From the NCBI RefSeq assembly GCF_011927725.1, contig NZ_JAATJC010000001.1:1309001-1373000 (forward strand): a stretch of 64,000 nt of DNA, written 5' to 3'. The notes under the pieces are model-generated. The model was not told where the DNA came from and ran no database searches. It was given only the letters and a program-made list of their open reading frames with translations. This DNA comes from Sphingomonas kaistensis. Lineage in GTDB: Bacteria; Pseudomonadota; Alphaproteobacteria; Sphingomonadales; Sphingomonadaceae. Shown here in pieces: positions 52,266-60,531 of the stretch (positions are counted from its first letter, which is position 1; each line of letters starts with the position of its first letter). The position numbers were made by a program, and so were the translations under genes.

Positions 52266-53200
52266 CAAGGCCATCCTCTCCAGTCGAGCACCATCTTCAG
52301 GCAGCGCCTGTCGTTGAAAGCGTAAGGGTAGGCTTCGCCCGCTTCCTCGGCCGGGCGAACGTCGCTGATCAGCCCGGCCAGCGAGAGGCGGCCGGCCTCG
52401 ACCAGGGCGCGCACCGCGGCGAGGTCGCCCGGTTGCCATTCGGCGGCGATCCGGATGCGGGCTTCGCGCATGAAGGCGGGCGGGAAGGCGAACTGGATCG
52501 GGGCGGCGTAGAAGCCGCCAAGCACCAATTCTCCCTGCGGCGCGAGGCGGCCGATCAGGGTGTCGAGCAGACTGCTGTCGCCGGTAACGTCGACGATCAC
52601 CTTGTAGTCGCGGCGGGGATCGGCCTCGGCGGTGGTGACGGAGTAGCCCTGCGCCCCGCCGGAACGGAGCGGATCGGCTTCCCAGACGGTGGGCGGCGGC
52701 GCGCCACAGGCGATGGCGAGGCGGGCGATCAGGCGGCCGAGCACGCCGTGACCGACGATCAGCTCGGGCGCCGGGCCGCCTTCGAGAAGGTGGGCCGCAG
52801 TGGCGGCAAGGGCGAGCAGGATGCCGTCCTGGCCGAGCGACTCGGGTACCGGGAGGGCACGCGCGGCAGGAACGATCAGGCGACGGGCGGTGCCGCCGAA
52901 CAGGCCGTGCGCGTCACGGAAGCAGCGCGCGCCCGGGACGAACACCCATTCGCCGATGCGGCCCTTGGCGTCGCTGCCGGCGTCGACTATCCGGCCGACC
53001 GACTCATAGCCCGGGACCAGCGGGTAGCCGAGGCCCGGAAAGGGCGGCATGGCGCCGGACCAGAGAAGCTTTTCGGTGCCCGAGCTGACTCCGCTCCAGG
53101 CGACGTCGACCAGGACATCGCCCTCGCTCATCGGTTCCAGCGCAAGCTCGCGAAGCGCGAGCCGCTGTGGTCCTTCGATGATGACGGCAAGTGCGTCCAA
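52265..53200 (-). CDS. bchC: 3-hydroxyethyl bacteriochlorophyllide a dehydrogenase (TTG start)
   Basis: BchC (311 aa) oxidises the 3-hydroxyethyl group to acetyl, completing the bacteriochlorophyll a side chain. It is a medium-chain dehydrogenase-like protein with AVIIEGPQRLALRELAL, AWSGVSSGTEKLLWSGAMPPFPG and VPGYESVGRIVDAG. The start is TTG at 53200, which gives the family N-terminus and follows AGGAA; no ATG fits. First gene of bchCXYZ-orf-pufBALMC, behind two PpsR sites. Confidence 0.94.
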   Translation of the reverse strand: MDALAVIIEGPQRLALRELALEPMSEGDVLVDVAWSGVSSGTEKLLWSGAMPPFPGLGYPLVPGYESVGRIVDAGSDAKGRIGEWVFVPGARCFRDAHGLFGGTARRLIVPAARALPVPESLGQDGILLALAATAAHLLEGGPAPELIVGHGVLGRLIARLAIACGAPPPTVWEADPLRSGGAQGYSVTTAEADPRRDYKVIVDVTGDSSLLDTLIGRLAPQGELVLGGFYAAPIQFAFPPAFMREARIRIAAEWQPGDLAAVRALVEAGRLSLAGLISDVRPAEEAGEAYPYAFNDRRCLKMVLDWRGWP

Positions 53201-53263
53201 CGACCGTTCCTGGGAGGACCAACCGGACTTGTGGCTGATCCCACACCACCGACTTCCTCCAGG

Positions 53264-53281
53264 TGTCTTCTGCGCTTGACA
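53264..53281. promoter_or_regulatory. PpsR operator, promoter-proximal, before bchC
   Basis: TGTCTTCTGCGCTTGACA, an exact TGT-N12-ACA. It is the nearer of two sites upstream of bchC, separated by 8 bp from the next one, like the tandem CrtJ sites at the Rhodobacter capsulatus bchC promoter. Confidence 0.75.
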
Positions 53282-53289
53282 CAAAAGAC

Positions 53290-53307
53290 TGTCAAGCAAG
53301 ATGGACG
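53290..53307. promoter_or_regulatory. PpsR-like operator, distal, before bchC
   Basis: TGTCAAGCAAGATGGACG, TGT-N12-ACG. Its first half is the complement of a TTGACA -35 element for bchC. It abuts the crtF stop codon, so a bchC promoter lies in the 107-bp gap. The arm TGTCAAGC also forms a perfect 8-bp inverted repeat with GCTTGACA at 53274-53281. Confidence 0.6.
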
Positions 53308-54408
53308 TCAGGTGAACGCGACGAGGCAGCTTGCCACGAGGGGGAGCGGGGTCGTTCTTGGCTGAACGCGCGCGAATCCAGCGGCTTGCAGCATGGCGCT
53401 GATCTCGCCGGGATCGCGGGGACGGCCAGAGCGCATGGCGGCGAGGTACATGCCGAAGTAGGCGTGGCCTTCGGGCGCTGAGCCCAGCGCGGCCATCGGC
53501 TCCACGATCAGCAGTCGGCCACCGGGAGCAAGCGCCGCGCGACTCGCCTTCAGGATGGCGAGCGCGGCACCGTCATCGTGATCGTGGAGCACTCGTACGA
53601 GGGTGTGGAGGTCGTAGCCGCCTGGCAGCGGATCGTGCCGGAAGTCGCCGCCATGCCGGGCGATTCCGGGGGAGGCGGTGGTGGCGGCCAGCACCTCAGG
53701 GCGCTCGAATAGGCCAAGCTCGAGCCCGGGAGCCCGCTCGCCCACGGCGCGGAGGAAGGCGCCGGAGCCGCCGCCGATGTCGAGCAGGCGTTGGTGGCAG
53801 GCGAAGGGATAGGCGGCGAGCGCCTGCGCGGCGACCATCGGCTGGGTCGCCGCCATCAGCTCGGAATAGGTGGCGGCGTCGGCGGGCTGGGAGCCGGGGG
53901 CATAGTCCCACAGCCGGGCCAGCGCCCCGCCGCCGCTGCGCCGAAGCATAGCCAGCGGATCGGCGAGGTCGGCATAAAGCAAGCGGTGGTGCCGGATCAT
54001 CGCGCCTAGGCCGGGCGTCGCCAGCAGCGCAGCGCCGCGCACCCCGAGCGTCCAGCGATCGCCGATGCGCTGCGCCAGCCCGAGCGAGGCGGCGGCGAGA
54101 AGCAGGGTGGTGACCGCGTCCTCGGTAAGGCGGGCGGCGGCGGCGGCCTCCTCGCCGGTCAGGGGCGCGGCGGCGAGGGCGTCGAGCAGGCCGCTTTCGA
54201 CAAAGGCGGCGGTGACTTGGCTGTAGACGAAGCCGGCGGTGAGATCGAACAAGCGGCGGGCATGGGCGCGGGCGATCCAGCGGCCGGGGAGCAGGCGCTG
54301 CGCCAGGGCCTGGAAGCGGGGGCTGGCGATCAGCCGGTTGCGCCACTCAACCAGCGCCAGGCCGGGATGCGAACGCGCGGCGGGCAAGGGACGCTGTCTG
54401 TCAAGCAC
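53308..54408 (-). CDS. crtF: carotenoid O-methyltransferase CrtF (GTG start)
   Basis: CrtF (366 aa) methylates the 1-hydroxyl of acyclic carotenoids (demethylspheroidene type) with S-adenosylmethionine. SAM motif LLDIGGGSGAFLRAVGERAPGL, later LVRVLHDHDDGAALAIL and GGRLLIVEPMA. N-terminal dimerisation region has FDLTAGFVYSQVTAAFVESGLLD. GTG start with AAGGA six bases upstream. Upstream of bchC in the same direction, as in crtEF-bchCXYZ clusters; crtE is not here. Confidence 0.93.
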   Translation of the reverse strand: MLDRQRPLPAARSHPGLALVEWRNRLIASPRFQALAQRLLPGRWIARAHARRLFDLTAGFVYSQVTAAFVESGLLDALAAAPLTGEEAAAAARLTEDAVTTLLLAAASLGLAQRIGDRWTLGVRGAALLATPGLGAMIRHHRLLYADLADPLAMLRRSGGGALARLWDYAPGSQPADAATYSELMAATQPMVAAQALAAYPFACHQRLLDIGGGSGAFLRAVGERAPGLELGLFERPEVLAATTASPGIARHGGDFRHDPLPGGYDLHTLVRVLHDHDDGAALAILKASRAALAPGGRLLIVEPMAALGSAPEGHAYFGMYLAAMRSGRPRDPGEISAMLQAAGFARVQPRTTPLPLVASCLVAFT

Positions 54409-54424
54409 GCTTGTTCCTTATTGC

Positions 54425-54442
54425 TGTCAACAAGAATGGACA
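54425..54442. promoter_or_regulatory. PpsR operator between crtF and crtD
   Basis: TGTCAACAAGAATGGACA, an exact TGT-N12-ACA, midway in the 65-bp divergent gap. It can control both crtF (and onward to bchC) and crtDC. A TTGCTG (54421-54426) and TGTTAG (54445-54450) could be the crtD promoter it covers. Confidence 0.75.
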
Positions 54443-54473
54443 CGTGTTAGGTTGTCCGTCAATGGAGGCGGCG

Positions 54474-56027
54474 ATGCAGGGCGCGGAGCAAGTGGTGGTG
54501 ATCGGCGCCGGGATCGGCGGCCTTGCCAGCGCGATCCATCTCGCCTCCCGCGGCGTGCCGGTTACCCTGGTCGAGAAGGACGCCCACCCCGGCGGCAAGG
54601 TGCGCCGGCAGGAGGTCGGCGGGGTGGCGATCGATGCCGGGCCGACGGTGTTCACCTGCAAGGACGTGTTCGAGGCGCTGTTCGCCGAGGCCGGGGCCGA
54701 CCTCGACCAGCGTTGCGCCATTCGCCGCGCCGACCTGCTGGCCCGCCATGCCTGGAGCGAAGGCGAGCGGCTCGACCTGTTCGTCGATCCGAAACGCAGC
54801 GAGCAGGCGATCGGGGAATTCGCCGGGGCGGACGCGGCGCGCGGCTACCGTGTCTTTGCCGCCGAGGCGAAGCGGATCCACGGCATCCTCGACTCCTCCT
54901 TCATGCGTAACAGCCGGGTCTATCCACCGATGCTGATGTGGCGGATCGGGCTGTGGCGGCTCGGCGCGCTGCGGGCGATCCGGCCTTACGAGAGCCTGTG
55001 GAGCGCACTGGGCGACCATTTTCGCGATCCACGGCTCAGGCAATTGTTCGCGCGCTACAGCACCTATTGCGGCTCCTCGCCCTTTGACGCGCCCGCAACC
55101 CTGATGCTGATCGCGCATGTCGAGGCCGAGGGCGTGTGGCTGATCGAGGGCGGGCTGAGCGCGCTCGCCGACGCGCTGGCGACGCTGGCCCGCGAGCAGG
55201 GGGCGCGGCTGCGGTTCGGCGAGCCGGTCAGCGAAGTGCTGGTCGAGCGCGGCCGCGCGGCCGGCGTGCGGCTGGCGAGCGGCGAGGTGATCCGCGCGTC
55301 GACGGTGATCGCCAATGCCGATCCGGCGGCGCTTGGCTCCGGCATGTTCGGGGATGCGGCGCGGCGCGCGGTGCGCCCGGTGCCGCGCGCGCGGCGCTCG
55401 CTGTCGGCGGTGACCTGGCTAATCAAGGCGCGCAGCGATGGCTTTCCGCTCGACCGGCACAATGTGTTCTTCTCGCCTGACTATCGCGCCGAGTTCGACG
55501 CCCTGAAGCAGGGCCGGCTGGCGGCCAGCCCGACCGCTTATGTCTGCGCGCTCGACCGTCCCGGCCAGCCACCGGGCGAGGGCGAACGGTTGCAGGTCAT
55601 CGTCAATGCGCCGGCCAACGGCGACACCCACCCTTACGGACCCGAGGAGATCGCCGCATGTGGAACCGCGATGCTGGAGCGGCTGCGTCGTTGCGGCTTG
55701 ACGCTGGAGCCGCAGGCGGAGCCGCTGGTCACCAGCCCGGCGGACTTCGCGCACCGCTTCCCGGCGACGGGTGGAGCCCTTTATGGACGGGCCTCGCACG
55801 GGTGGGCGGCCTCCTTCCTCCGGCAGAGCGACCGGACTCGGATCCCTGGGCTTTATTGCGCCGGCGGGAGCACCCATCCGGGGGCGGGGGTGCCGATGGC
55901 AGCCTTGTCCGGGCGCCTGGCCGCGCAGACCGTGCTGGGGGACTGGGCTTCGACCAGGCGGTTCCGGCCGGCGGCTATGCCTGGTGGTATGTCGATGCCA
56001 TCTCCGACTGCGGTGCCTTCGGGCTGA
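54474..56027 (+). CDS. crtD: carotenoid 3,4-desaturase CrtD (methoxyneurosporene/hydroxycarotenoid desaturase)
   Basis: CrtD (517 aa), a phytoene-desaturase family flavoprotein. N-terminal VVVIGAGIGGLASAIHLASRG, then GGKVRRQEVGGVAIDAGPTVF; C-terminal IPGLYCAGGSTHPGAGVPMAALSGRLAAQ is the family end. It introduces the 3,4 double bond in the spheroidene/spirilloxanthin branch. Start at 54474 has GGAGG five bases upstream; an in-frame ATG at 54462 precedes that site. The last 85 bases overlap crtC in another frame, giving an unusual Pro/Met-rich tail. Confidence 0.92.
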   Translation: MQGAEQVVVIGAGIGGLASAIHLASRGVPVTLVEKDAHPGGKVRRQEVGGVAIDAGPTVFTCKDVFEALFAEAGADLDQRCAIRRADLLARHAWSEGERLDLFVDPKRSEQAIGEFAGADAARGYRVFAAEAKRIHGILDSSFMRNSRVYPPMLMWRIGLWRLGALRAIRPYESLWSALGDHFRDPRLRQLFARYSTYCGSSPFDAPATLMLIAHVEAEGVWLIEGGLSALADALATLAREQGARLRFGEPVSEVLVERGRAAGVRLASGEVIRASTVIANADPAALGSGMFGDAARRAVRPVPRARRSLSAVTWLIKARSDGFPLDRHNVFFSPDYRAEFDALKQGRLAASPTAYVCALDRPGQPPGEGERLQVIVNAPANGDTHPYGPEEIAACGTAMLERLRRCGLTLEPQAEPLVTSPADFAHRFPATGGALYGRASHGWAASFLRQSDRTRIPGLYCAGGSTHPGAGVPMAALSGRLAAQTVLGDWASTRRFRPAAMPGGMSMPSPTAVPSG

Positions 56028-56866
56028 CCATCATCGCGTTCCTGGGCTCGGTTTTCTCGCCCTACTACAAGAAGAGTGGGCGGGGCGATCCGCTGGATCA
56101 TGCCTGCATCAACGTCGCGCTCTACGGGCCCAAGGGGGCGCGGTGGACGATGACCGAGCGCGGTCATTCGAGCCTGTCGCGCGGGCCCGACCACCTGGCG
56201 ATGGGGGACAGCCTGCTGCACTGGAAAGGCGACCGGCTGGAGATCGACATCGAGGAGCAGGCGATCTGGCTCGGCGTGCCATTCCACCCGCCGGTACGGG
56301 GCAAGGTGGTCGTCGAGCCCGAGATGTGGAGTGGGCAGCGTTTCGCGCTCGATCCCGCCGGTCGCCACCATTGGCGGGCCTTCGCGCCGCGCTCGCGAAT
56401 CCGGGTCGAGATGGAGCGCCCGGGCATCAGCTGGAGCGGGACCGGCTATCTCGACGGCAATCACGGCAGCGAGGCGCTGGAGGACGGCTTCGCCGACTGG
56501 CAATGGTCGCGGGCCCACGTCGGCGCCGAAGCGGCGGTGTTGTACGAGGGCGTTCGCCGCGACGGGTCGACCTTCGCCTCCGCGTTGCGCTTCGACGCGC
56601 ACGGCCATGGGCAGGAAGAGCCGCTGCCGATGGGCGCGCCCTTGCCCGCGACGCGCTGGCTGATGGGGCGTCGGACCCGGGCCGATCGCGGCCACGCGCG
56701 GGTGGTGGGGACGTGGGAGGACAGCCCGTTCTACGCCCGCTCGGCGGTCGCCAGCCGGTTGTTCGGGCGGGAGGTTCTGGCGGTGCACGAAAGCCTGTCG
56801 CTTGACCGCTTCCGCTCGCCGATCGTGCAGTGGATGCTGCCCTACAAGATGCCGCGGCGGCCCTAG
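55943..56866 (+). CDS. crtC: carotenoid 1,2-hydratase CrtC (start uncertain, possibly CTG)
   Basis: CrtC adds water to the terminal double bond of acyclic carotenoids. The family blocks GGYAWWYVDAISDCGAFGLT, GSVFSPYYKKSGRGDPLDHACINVALYG and WSGTGYLDGNHGSEALEDGF are intact to the stop. The frame has no ATG, GTG or TTG between 55658 (deep inside crtD, giving 402 aa) and the middle of the conserved N-terminus. The CTG at 55943 would give LGFDQAVPAGGYAWW, a natural CrtC N-terminus, and is used here as the best guess. It might also be made by reinitiation or frameshifting after crtD. Confidence 0.8.
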   Translation: MGFDQAVPAGGYAWWYVDAISDCGAFGLTIIAFLGSVFSPYYKKSGRGDPLDHACINVALYGPKGARWTMTERGHSSLSRGPDHLAMGDSLLHWKGDRLEIDIEEQAIWLGVPFHPPVRGKVVVEPEMWSGQRFALDPAGRHHWRAFAPRSRIRVEMERPGISWSGTGYLDGNHGSEALEDGFADWQWSRAHVGAEAAVLYEGVRRDGSTFASALRFDAHGHGQEEPLPMGAPLPATRWLMGRRTRADRGHARVVGTWEDSPFYARSAVASRLFGREVLAVHESLSLDRFRSPIVQWMLPYKMPRRP

Positions 56867-57000
56867 GGCTCCTTCGTCTCGTCGGCCTTGCGGGCGCGGT
56901 CGCGCGCGATCTCGCGGTTGATCGACACCAGTTGCCAGCCGCCGATGCCGAGCACGACCACCGCGACGAACACCATCTCGATCCAGCCGTAATTGGTCAT
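56863..57000 (-). CDS. 45-aa single-helix membrane protein coupled to bchO, unknown
   Basis: A small ORF whose ATG overlaps the bchO stop (ATGA). The peptide has a short N-terminus (MTNYGWIE), one membrane helix (MVFVAVVVLGIGGWQLVSI) and a charged tail with NREIARDRARKADETKEP. The composition (helix plus basic-acidic tail) looks like a real small membrane protein, not a shadow. Its stop shares a CTAG with convergent crtC. It could assist photosystem or chelatase assembly, but there is no evidence for a role. Confidence 0.75.
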   Translation of the reverse strand: MTNYGWIEMVFVAVVVLGIGGWQLVSINREIARDRARKADETKEP

Positions 57001-57854
57001 GCCTGTCCTCCCGCGATGATCCGTGCCGCCGCCAGCTCGGGTCGTTCCTCGTGCAGCAGATGGCCGAGGCCCGGCACCAGCTCGAACGCCGCTTTCGCCA
57101 GCCGCGCCGCGCGGCGGGCGTCGGACGGGCGAATGGACCGATCCTCGGCGCCGTGCACGATGGCCAAAGGGACGGGCAGGTGGGGAAGCGCGCGTTCAAG
57201 CGGCTCGAGCCGCCAGTTCGCCATCATCGCGATCGTGCCGCGCAGGTGATCGGGATCGGCGAACAGCCGCTGGTAGAGTGCGATTCCCCTGGGTTCGATC
57301 CGCGATCCTGTCGCCCGCTCGAGGAATCGCTCGACCTGCCCGGGAGTGCGCGCGACCGAGGAGAAGAGGGAGATGGCGAGCGGGTTGAGGAACAGCATCC
57401 GTGCGAAGCTGCCGAACAGCGGCGCGGCGCTTCCGCCCATCGGCAGCAGGGCGGGGCAGAAGGCGGTGATCGGTCCGGCGACCGTGCCGTCGATGGCCAT
57501 CCGGCAGGCGATCGCGGCGCCGGCGCTGTGCGTGGCGACGTGCGGCTTCTCGATCCCGAGACTGGCGAGGAGCCGGGCGATCGCATCGGCCATCCCATCG
57601 AGTGTCGGGCCGCCGCGGAGGGCGCCGCGCGTGAAGCCGTGGCCGGGAAGGTCGGGGATGACGAGCTGGAAACGGTCGGCGAGCATGGGCGCGACGTCGC
57701 GCCAGCTGTGGTTGCTGGCGCCGGTGCCGTGGAGCAGCAGCAGGGGCGGCCCCTGACCGAGCAGTTGCACATGCCACTGGAGGCCCGCGACCTCCACGAA
57801 CCGGCTATGCTCGTGGAGCGGCCAGTCCCGGCCCTGGGTCGCGAAGTCGAGCAT
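56997..57854 (-). CDS. bchO: alpha/beta-hydrolase BchO
   Basis: BchO (285 aa), an alpha/beta-fold hydrolase encoded with bchID in most purple bacterial PGCs; its reaction has not been established, though a link to Mg chelation is often stated. Oxyanion segment LLLLHGTGASNHSWRD, nucleophile elbow THSAGAAIACRMA (Ser in xHSAG), late His in VPGLGHLLHEERP. Three bases from bchD upstream. Confidence 0.92.
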   Translation of the reverse strand: MLDFATQGRDWPLHEHSRFVEVAGLQWHVQLLGQGPPLLLLHGTGASNHSWRDVAPMLADRFQLVIPDLPGHGFTRGALRGGPTLDGMADAIARLLASLGIEKPHVATHSAGAAIACRMAIDGTVAGPITAFCPALLPMGGSAAPLFGSFARMLFLNPLAISLFSSVARTPGQVERFLERATGSRIEPRGIALYQRLFADPDHLRGTIAMMANWRLEPLERALPHLPVPLAIVHGAEDRSIRPSDARRAARLAKAAFELVPGLGHLLHEERPELAAARIIAGGQA

Positions 57855-57857
57855 GGC

Positions 57858-59441
57858 TCAGGCGGCGGCGCCGGTCACCGCGGCGGCGACGGCGGAAGCC
57901 TGGCCGAGCGGCAAGTGGAGGTAGCGGGCCGCCATGTCCTTCGCGAGGGTCGAGGCTTCGGGCCGGGCGCGCGGACCGATGTCGATGACCAAGGCGCGCA
58001 GCGAAGCGCCGGCAACCCGGCGCGCGGCAGCGGCGGCATCGGCAAGGGCGGCGACGCGGTCCTGTCGCCCGTCGAGCGCGACATTGGCCCGGCCGTCGGT
58101 CAATACCACCAGCGCCGGGATCCGACCGCGTGCGGCCGCGGCGAGCGCAAGATCGCGCGCGGCATCGATTCCCGCGGCAAGCGGCGTGCCGCCGCCGCCC
58201 GGAAGCTCGGCCAGCAGGCGGCGGGCGCGGGTCAGCGAGCGGGTCGGGGGAAGCAACAGGGTCGCGCCATCGCCGCGGATCGCGACCAGCGCGACTTCGG
58301 CGCGGCGGACATAGCTTTGCTGGAGCAGGCTTTCGACCGCACCCTTGGCCTCGGCCAATCGCTGCGCCGCGGCCGAGCCCGAGGCATCGACCGCGAACAC
58401 GGTCAGCGCGGTGGACTTGGCCTCGTGGCGGCGGATGCGCAGGTCGTCCCGCGCGATCCGGATCCGGTCGGTACGACCGCGCAGCTTTTGCCAAGGGGCG
58501 GCTGCGCGCAACGTGTCGAGGATCGCCAGCCGCGCGCCGTTGCCGGGCTTGCCGGCGCGGGCGCCGATCAGCCGCCCATGCAGCGGAGACTGGCGGCGAC
58601 CGGCCTTGCCTGCACCGGCCTGTTTCCTGCCCGCGTCGCCCGCCGCCAGCAGCGAGGCGAGCAGCTGGCTCGGAAGCGCGGTGCGGACGGCGTCGAGCAC
58701 CACGTCCTCGAGCTTGCGCTGGCCGTCGGAGGGCGGGGGCGGGTGATCGGGCGCCTGCTCGGGCTCTGGCTCGGGCTCCGCAGCCGGAAGGCGGGTGGCG
58801 CGGGGAGCCAGCACGGTGCGCAGGGCGAAACCGAGCGCGGCGGAATCGATGGCGGCGCCTCCCCGCATCGCGGCGTGCGCGCGGGCGGCGTGCAGCGCGA
58901 ACAGGTCGGCGCGGGCGCCGGCGACGCCGAGCATGGCGGCGGCCTCGGCGATGGCGGTCCGCGCCTCGTCTTCGGACATGGCTGGGCCGGGCGGCTCGTC
59001 ATCGCCGGCTCCGCCGCTGCCGGGGAGATGGAAGGCGACACGCTCCAGCAGGCAGGGCGCGAGGGAGATCTCGTCGGCGTCGCTGCGGTCGAGCAGCAAT
59101 ACGGCAGGACCACCGTCATCCATCGCCGCGGCGATCCGCCCGGCGATGGCGCCGCTCAACCGCTCGGCGCCGGGTATGAGCAGCAACCCGCCGCGCGCTT
59201 CCTCCAGCAGGCCCGCGCGCCGCACCGGGCGGGAGGCGGCCAGCGTCGCGGCGACGTCGAGGCCGCCGTCGAGACGCTCGGCATCGACGGTCGGCGGAAG
59301 CTTGCGCAGCGGCGTGGGCGCCATCAGCGCGGCCAGTTCCTGGTCCGCCTCGCCCTCATCCCTGATCCACAGGCCGCCGAACAGGCGCGGGTGCGATGCC
59401 ACCAGCAGGGCGGCGAGTTCGGCGTCCCCGCCTAGTCCCAC
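57858..59441 (-). CDS. bchD: magnesium chelatase subunit D (GTG start)
   Basis: BchD (527 aa) joins the BchI motor to BchH. It has an N-terminal AAA-like region without Walker A, an acidic/Pro linker (EPEPEPEQAPDHPPPPSDG) and a C-terminal von Willebrand A domain with MIDAS residues in VFAVDASGSAAAQRLAEAK and LTDGRANVA. GTG at 59441 is the chosen start; it lies ten bases inside bchI, in keeping with the coupled order bchI-bchD-bchO. The open frame upstream is a bchI shadow. Confidence 0.93.
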   Translation of the reverse strand: MGLGGDAELAALLVASHPRLFGGLWIRDEGEADQELAALMAPTPLRKLPPTVDAERLDGGLDVAATLAASRPVRRAGLLEEARGGLLLIPGAERLSGAIAGRIAAAMDDGGPAVLLLDRSDADEISLAPCLLERVAFHLPGSGGAGDDEPPGPAMSEDEARTAIAEAAAMLGVAGARADLFALHAARAHAAMRGGAAIDSAALGFALRTVLAPRATRLPAAEPEPEPEQAPDHPPPPSDGQRKLEDVVLDAVRTALPSQLLASLLAAGDAGRKQAGAGKAGRRQSPLHGRLIGARAGKPGNGARLAILDTLRAAAPWQKLRGRTDRIRIARDDLRIRRHEAKSTALTVFAVDASGSAAAQRLAEAKGAVESLLQQSYVRRAEVALVAIRGDGATLLLPPTRSLTRARRLLAELPGGGGTPLAAGIDAARDLALAAAARGRIPALVVLTDGRANVALDGRQDRVAALADAAAAARRVAGASLRALVIDIGPRARPEASTLAKDMAARYLHLPLGQASAVAAAVTGAAA

Positions 59442-60427
59442 AGCTCGGCCATCGCGCGCTCGATCCGCACGGTCGGCCCGGTCTCGTCCAGCACGCCGCG
59501 GCGCAGGCGGTGGCGCAGTGCCATCGGTGCGACCGCCCGAAGGTGGCTTCGTCCGACCGCCGTCTCGCCCTCCAGCGCGGCAAGTGCGCGGGCGGCCCGG
59601 ATCAGGGTCAGTTCGCCGCGCAGTCCATCGGCGCCGACCGCCATGCACAACATCGCGGCATCGGCCAGCGTCGCTTCCGGCACGCTGAGCTGGGCAAGCA
59701 GGGTTCGTCCCTCGGCGATCTGGCGCAGGACCTGCCGGTCCTTGCGCTTCCACTTGGTGCCGAAGGCCTTGGCGTCGCGCTCGGCAGCGTCGCAGCGGCG
59801 CATGATCTCGATCCGCTGGCCGATATCCTGCGGGGTGCGCACCTCGACCGACAGGCCGAAGCGGTCGAGCAGTTGCGGGCGCAATTCGCCTTCCTCGGGA
59901 TTGCCGCTGCCGACCAGCACGAAGCGGGCGTCGTGGCGGACGCTGAGGCTTTCGCGTTCGACCACGTTCTCGCCGCTGGCGGCGGCGTCGAGCAGGAGGT
60001 CGACGAGATGGTCCTCAAGGAGGTTGATCTCGTCGATGTAAAGGAAGCCGCGATTGGCGCGGGCAAGCAGGCCCGGCTCGAACGCCTTTTCGCCCGCGAC
60101 CAGGGCGCGTTCGATGTCCAGCGACCCGGTCACCCGGTCCTCGGTCGCGCCGAGCGGCAGGTCGACGAAGGGGACCGACACCTCGTCGATCTTGCCGTTG
60201 CCGCCGTGGCTGCACTTGATGCCGGCCGGGTCGCAGTTGAAGCGGCAGCCGGCGACTACCTTCATTGGCGGAAGCAGGGCGGCAAGCGCGCGGGCGGCGG
60301 TCGACTTGCCCGTGCCGCGATCCCCGAACACCATCACCCCGCCGATCCGCGGCTCCACCGCCGCGATCAGAAGCGCGCGCTTCATCTCGTCCTGGCCGAC
60401 GATCGCGGAGAAAGGAAAGGCGGCCAT
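59432..60427 (-). CDS. bchI: magnesium chelatase ATPase subunit I
   Basis: BchI (331 aa), an AAA+ ATPase forming the hexameric motor of Mg chelatase. Walker A GDRGTGKSTAARALA, Walker B RGFLYIDEINLLEDHLVDLLLD, and the sensor region GSGNPEEGELRPQLLDRFGL. The insertion CRFNCDPAG is typical of chelatase I subunits. First gene of the bchIDO operon; a PpsR-like site lies 11-28 bp upstream. Confidence 0.97.
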   Translation of the reverse strand: MAAFPFSAIVGQDEMKRALLIAAVEPRIGGVMVFGDRGTGKSTAARALAALLPPMKVVAGCRFNCDPAGIKCSHGGNGKIDEVSVPFVDLPLGATEDRVTGSLDIERALVAGEKAFEPGLLARANRGFLYIDEINLLEDHLVDLLLDAAASGENVVERESLSVRHDARFVLVGSGNPEEGELRPQLLDRFGLSVEVRTPQDIGQRIEIMRRCDAAERDAKAFGTKWKRKDRQVLRQIAEGRTLLAQLSVPEATLADAAMLCMAVGADGLRGELTLIRAARALAALEGETAVGRSHLRAVAPMALRHRLRRGVLDETGPTVRIERAMAELWD

Positions 60428-60437
60428 GAGGCTCCAG

Positions 60438-60455
60438 TGTCAACGTGCTTGGACG
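60438..60455. promoter_or_regulatory. PpsR-like operator between bchI and the TonB receptor
   Basis: TGTCAACGTGCTTGGACG, TGT-N12-ACG, with the same CAA...TGG inner bases as the other sites here. It is 11 bp from the bchI start and 77 bp from the receptor start, so it may control both. Confidence 0.6.
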
Positions 60456-60531
60456 GAGGCTATCGTCAATCCAGCTTGCGGTCCAGCCATCGTCGAGTTG
60501 CCTCCGGCATTTCCTCCGCTACGGCGCTGCG

